NCBI GenBank assembly: GCA_030590405.1
Contig: JAUUYO010000141.1
Coordinates: forward strand, 1-9,419
Origin: Kangiellaceae bacterium
GTDB taxonomy: Bacteria; Pseudomonadota; Gammaproteobacteria; Enterobacterales; Kangiellaceae
Length of the DNA stretch: 9,419 bases
Direction: 5' to 3'
How positions within the stretch are numbered: the first letter of the stretch is position 1; every line of letters begins with the position of its first letter. The notes under the pieces are model-generated. The model had not been told where the DNA came from, made no database searches, and saw only the letters and a list, made by a program, of their open reading frames with translations. Both the position numbers and the translations under genes were made by a program. Of the stretch, positions 7,751 through 9,419 are shown in pieces.

Positions 7751-7916
7751 CTAGGAGCTTGTCTGAGAATAGGAAACCTACTACGGAAAAGCTATTTTGG
7801 CTAGATTTGCCGCTCATTTTCGTTAAATAGACTGGCTATTCGTCTCAAATGACCGACAAATCTCACTCAAAATTGCTTTCCCTCGTTACGGTCTCTATTC
7901 ACGGACAGGCTCCTAG
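7751..7916. repeat. 166-base imperfect palindrome, candidate MITE or intergenic palindromic repeat
   Basis: The two halves are imperfect inverted copies with a centre near 7833. Matching blocks are CTAGGAGC (7751-7758) with GCTCCTAG (7909-7916), gaatag (7767-7772) with ctattc (7895-7900), and agctattttg (7790-7799) with caaaattgct (7868-7877, one mismatch). Further in are agatttg (7803-7809) with caaatct (7857-7863), cattt (7815-7819) with aaatg (7847-7851), and aatag (7826-7830) with ctatt (7836-7840) around a 5-base loop. The constant spacing sum shows almost no indels between the arms. The element has no ORF. The outer CTAG at both ends may be a 4-base target duplication or part of the terminal repeat. 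The size, full-length dyad and sharp ends fit a non-autonomous transposable element. Identity to a named family and copy number are unknown. Confidence 0.8.
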
Positions 7917-8006
7917 CGATTGCGATGAATATTAAAATGTATAGCTGTAGTCGATTATGAGCCAGTAATGCTGGCGAAGTCTTTCTTTATATACTAGTCT
8001 TTAATT
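7917..8006. promoter_or_regulatory. Short divergent intergenic segment with a small hairpin
   Basis: This 90-base AT-rich stretch lies between the palindrome and the diguanylate cyclase gene and is the most likely site of divergent promoters. A small inverted repeat, gccag (7961-7965) and ctggc (7971-7975), encloses a 5-base loop. It could be an operator or a minor hairpin; no T-run follows, so it is not a standard terminator. No clear FNR/ANR-type TTGAT-N4-ATCAA site is seen. On the minus strand TATACA and TAATAT sequences could serve as -10 boxes for the leftward genes, without a good -35. Confidence 0.35.
7990..7995 (+). promoter_or_regulatory. Possible -10 box of the diguanylate cyclase gene
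   Basis: TATACT resembles a sigma70 -10 element and ends only 11 bases before the ATG at 8007. If it is used, transcription would begin within a few bases of the start codon and give a nearly leaderless mRNA. That would agree with the absence of a visible Shine-Dalgarno before this gene. No matching -35 sequence is evident, so confidence is low. Confidence 0.3.
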
Positions 8007-8723
8007 ATGTTAAATCAAAGGTTTAATCCCCAAATCAGAGCCGCTCAGGGAGCAATCCTTTCAATAGGCGCGCCTTTAGGTTGGCTACTCATTCGAATGT
8101 TTCAAGGTGCCGCGCCGATCGATGAGTTATCAGCAAACATTGGTTTATATAGCTATATGTTACTGGGCACCAGTCTATCATTTTCGTTGTTTGGCTGGTA
8201 TGTGGGCCGAAAAGAAAGTTTGGTTACCCTTTTAGCATTACGCGACGCATTAACTGGCTTATACAACATCAGGTACTTTCGTGAGCGTCTTGAGCAAGAA
8301 GTTTTGAGCGCCCAAAGAGAGAATACATCACTGGTAATTATTTCATTTGATATTGATCACTTTAAAATGATCAATGATAACTACGGCCATCCTGTCGGTG
8401 ATGAAGTTTTAAAAGAAATCAGTCTCGCAGCAAATAAGGTAGTACGAAAACATGAAGTCCTCGCTCGGGTTGGTGGTGAAGAGTTTGCGGTACTACAGCC
8501 TCGCTGTCAACTTGAGGCTGGCACACAAACTGCCGAAAGAATCAGAGCAGAAATAGCTGCGGCCTTTGTGCAAATAAGAAGTGGAAAAAAAGTTGCCGTG
8601 ACCGTTTCTTTAGGTATTACAAAATTAAGGGCTGGTGACGACGATAAAAGTTTTCTTGAAAGGGCAGATGCCGCCCTTTATCAAGCTAAAAAAGCGGGGC
8701 GCGACAGAGTGATTGTTGGTTGA
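8007..8723 (+). CDS. Membrane-anchored GGDEF diguanylate cyclase
   Basis: This enzyme is predicted to make cyclic di-GMP from two GTP at the inner membrane. The 238-residue protein has two hydrophobic segments (about 13-31 and 47-66) followed directly by a GGDEF domain. Visible landmarks are RDALTGLYNIRYF (79-91), the metal-binding FDIDHFKMINDNYGH (114-128, D115), GGEEF (156-160) and the C-terminal AALYQAKKAGRDRV (222-235). The active-site loop is GGEEF, which is catalytically competent in known cyclases. The usual inhibitory RxxD site five residues before it reads R147-K-H-E150, so product inhibition may be weakened. No PAS, GAF, HAMP or EAL domain is present, so the short membrane part is the only visible sensory region. 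An in-frame stop (7995-7997) lies just upstream, making 8007 the first possible ATG; no good Shine-Dalgarno is present. Confidence 0.92.
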   Translation: MLNQRFNPQIRAAQGAILSIGAPLGWLLIRMFQGAAPIDELSANIGLYSYMLLGTSLSFSLFGWYVGRKESLVTLLALRDALTGLYNIRYFRERLEQEVLSAQRENTSLVIISFDIDHFKMINDNYGHPVGDEVLKEISLAANKVVRKHEVLARVGGEEFAVLQPRCQLEAGTQTAERIRAEIAAAFVQIRSGKKVAVTVSLGITKLRAGDDDKSFLERADAALYQAKKAGRDRVIVG

Positions 8724-8727
8724 ATAT

Positions 8728-9360
8728 TCAGGTTTTTGATTGAACCCCGAATAACTCAACTGCACAATCGCAGATTTCTTCTACCTGGCTGGTCTGAGTG
8801 TAGATCCCATCAATCAGCAATTTTGCGATGCCATGCAAAGTTCCCCAGATAACTTGTGATAATCGTAGGGTATTTTGATTTTTATCGAGCAAACCCGATT
8901 TTTGCCACTCACCAATCATTTTAACCTGGTGCTGAAAACAAGGGTAAGCGGCAGTGCGTAAATCCTCGGTGCTTATCTGTTGTTTCCAGATTGTGCGGCC
9001 AAACATGAGTTCGTAGAGTTCAGGATTATCCTTGGCAAATTTCACGTAACCATGCACATAGCCATATAATTTATCTTGTGGTAAATGATTATCATTGTTA
9101 AAACCCGCACGTATTCTATCATCTAATAGGCAAAAACCTTGCTCTGCAATCGCGCAGAGAAGCTCATTCTTATTCTTAAAGTGGTGATAGGGCGCTGTTC
9201 GCGAAACGCCAACGCGGGAAGAGAGCTTACGCAGTGATATCGCTTCGACCCCCGATTCACGAACCATTTCATTTGCCTCTTTTAACAAGGTCGCTCGCAG
9301 GTCACCATGATGATAGTTGCTGCTCACAGGTTCAGTCGGGTTTATGGATTGTTTGCTCAT
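8728..9360 (-). CDS. TetR/AcrR family transcriptional regulator with WHG-type C-terminal domain
   Basis: This is a dimeric ligand-responsive DNA-binding protein, usually a repressor. The 210 residues begin with a flexible tail and the YHHGDLR segment (16-22) typical of one large TetR subgroup. The helix-turn-helix follows (about 41-64, including SLRKLSSRVGVSRTAPYHHF). The ligand-binding and dimerisation half ends with W172, H176 and G177 in IWGTLHGIAKLL, matching the WHG-type C-terminal domain. The ligand cannot be inferred. The start at 9360 lies in a region with two palindromes immediately upstream, consistent with autoregulation. It converges with the diguanylate cyclase gene with a 4-base gap and no obvious terminator between them. 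Its target may be a divergently transcribed gene beyond the right edge. Confidence 0.92.
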   Translation of the reverse strand: MSKQSINPTEPVSSNYHHGDLRATLLKEANEMVRESGVEAISLRKLSSRVGVSRTAPYHHFKNKNELLCAIAEQGFCLLDDRIRAGFNNDNHLPQDKLYGYVHGYVKFAKDNPELYELMFGRTIWKQQISTEDLRTAAYPCFQHQVKMIGEWQKSGLLDKNQNTLRLSQVIWGTLHGIAKLLIDGIYTQTSQVEEICDCAVELFGVQSKT

Positions 9361-9378
9361 GGCGAATAATTTAACAAT

Positions 9379-9411
9379 ATTTGATCAAATAATCAATCTT
9401 GACAGTGTCAA
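9379..9411. promoter_or_regulatory. Two palindromes upstream of the TetR gene, candidate operators
   Basis: ATTTGATCAAAT (9379-9390) is a perfect 12-base palindrome. TTGACA-G-TGTCAA (9399-9411) is a perfect 6-1-6 inverted repeat. The second contains TTGACA on both strands, so on the minus strand it would double as a consensus -35 box for the TetR gene; the -10 match 16-18 bases downstream is poor. Operator dyads overlapping the promoter are typical of autoregulated TetR genes. Which palindrome, if either, is bound is an inference. Confidence 0.5.
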
Positions 9412-9419
9412 ATTATTCC

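Noticed and set aside
7751..7916. Interpretation of the long palindrome as a rho-independent terminator
   Set aside because: It is far longer than terminator hairpins, has no flanking T-run at either end, and lies upstream of the genes on both sides rather than after them.
7961..7975. Small hairpin gccag/ctggc as a terminator
   Set aside because: The stem is only five pairs with no T-tract after it, and no gene ends nearby.
9381..9397. FNR/ANR-like site (TTGAT ... ATCAA on the minus strand)
   Set aside because: The half-sites are separated by six bases instead of the required four, and the sequence is better described as the ATTTGATCAAAT palindrome.

Overview
The window reads as a chromosomal segment of a moderately AT-rich proteobacterium, probably a gammaproteobacterium. 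That placement is an inference from the Ralstonia-type soluble hydrogenase, the TetR protein with a WHG-type C-terminus and the overall gene style; nothing here fixes the genus. No rRNA, tRNA, CRISPR array, phage gene or transposase gene is visible.

From about 7733 down to the left edge, six genes run in the same direction on the minus strand with short gaps. In transcription order they encode a beta-CASP metallo-beta-lactamase-fold protein (likely RNA exonuclease), a P2-type cation-transporting ATPase, and HoxF, HoxU, HoxY and HoxH. The last four form the cytoplasmic NAD-linked bidirectional [NiFe] hydrogenase (group 3d); hoxH is cut by the window edge after about 148 codons. HoxF and HoxU form the diaphorase half, which exchanges electrons with NAD(H). 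HoxY and HoxH form the hydrogenase half, which exchanges electrons with H2. The gaps between the ATPase gene and hoxY are 11, 15 and 19 bases, and hoxY and hoxH overlap by 8 bases. The ATPase gene is therefore probably co-transcribed with the hydrogenase; the link to the beta-CASP gene (74-base gap) is less certain.

The intergenic region 7734-8006 separates this leftward block from a rightward gene. It is mostly filled by a 166-base imperfect palindrome (7751-7916) bounded by CTAGGAGC/GCTCCTAG, which looks like a MITE-like mobile repeat. It ends only three bases from the Shine-Dalgarno sequence of the beta-CASP gene, so any transcript starting beyond it would carry a very large hairpin just upstream of the ribosome binding site.

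To the right, a small membrane-anchored diguanylate cyclase (8007-8723, plus strand) converges, with a 4-base gap, on a TetR-family repressor gene (8728-9360, minus strand). Two perfect palindromes lie upstream of the repressor gene and are candidate operators.

Smaller curiosities are short tandem repeats at the 3' ends of the beta-CASP and ATPase genes, a HoxF NuoE-like domain lacking most [2Fe-2S] cysteines, and altered ion-site residues in the ATPase. Each protein belongs to a recognisable family. The least explained parts are the gene combination and the giant hairpin, not any single protein.
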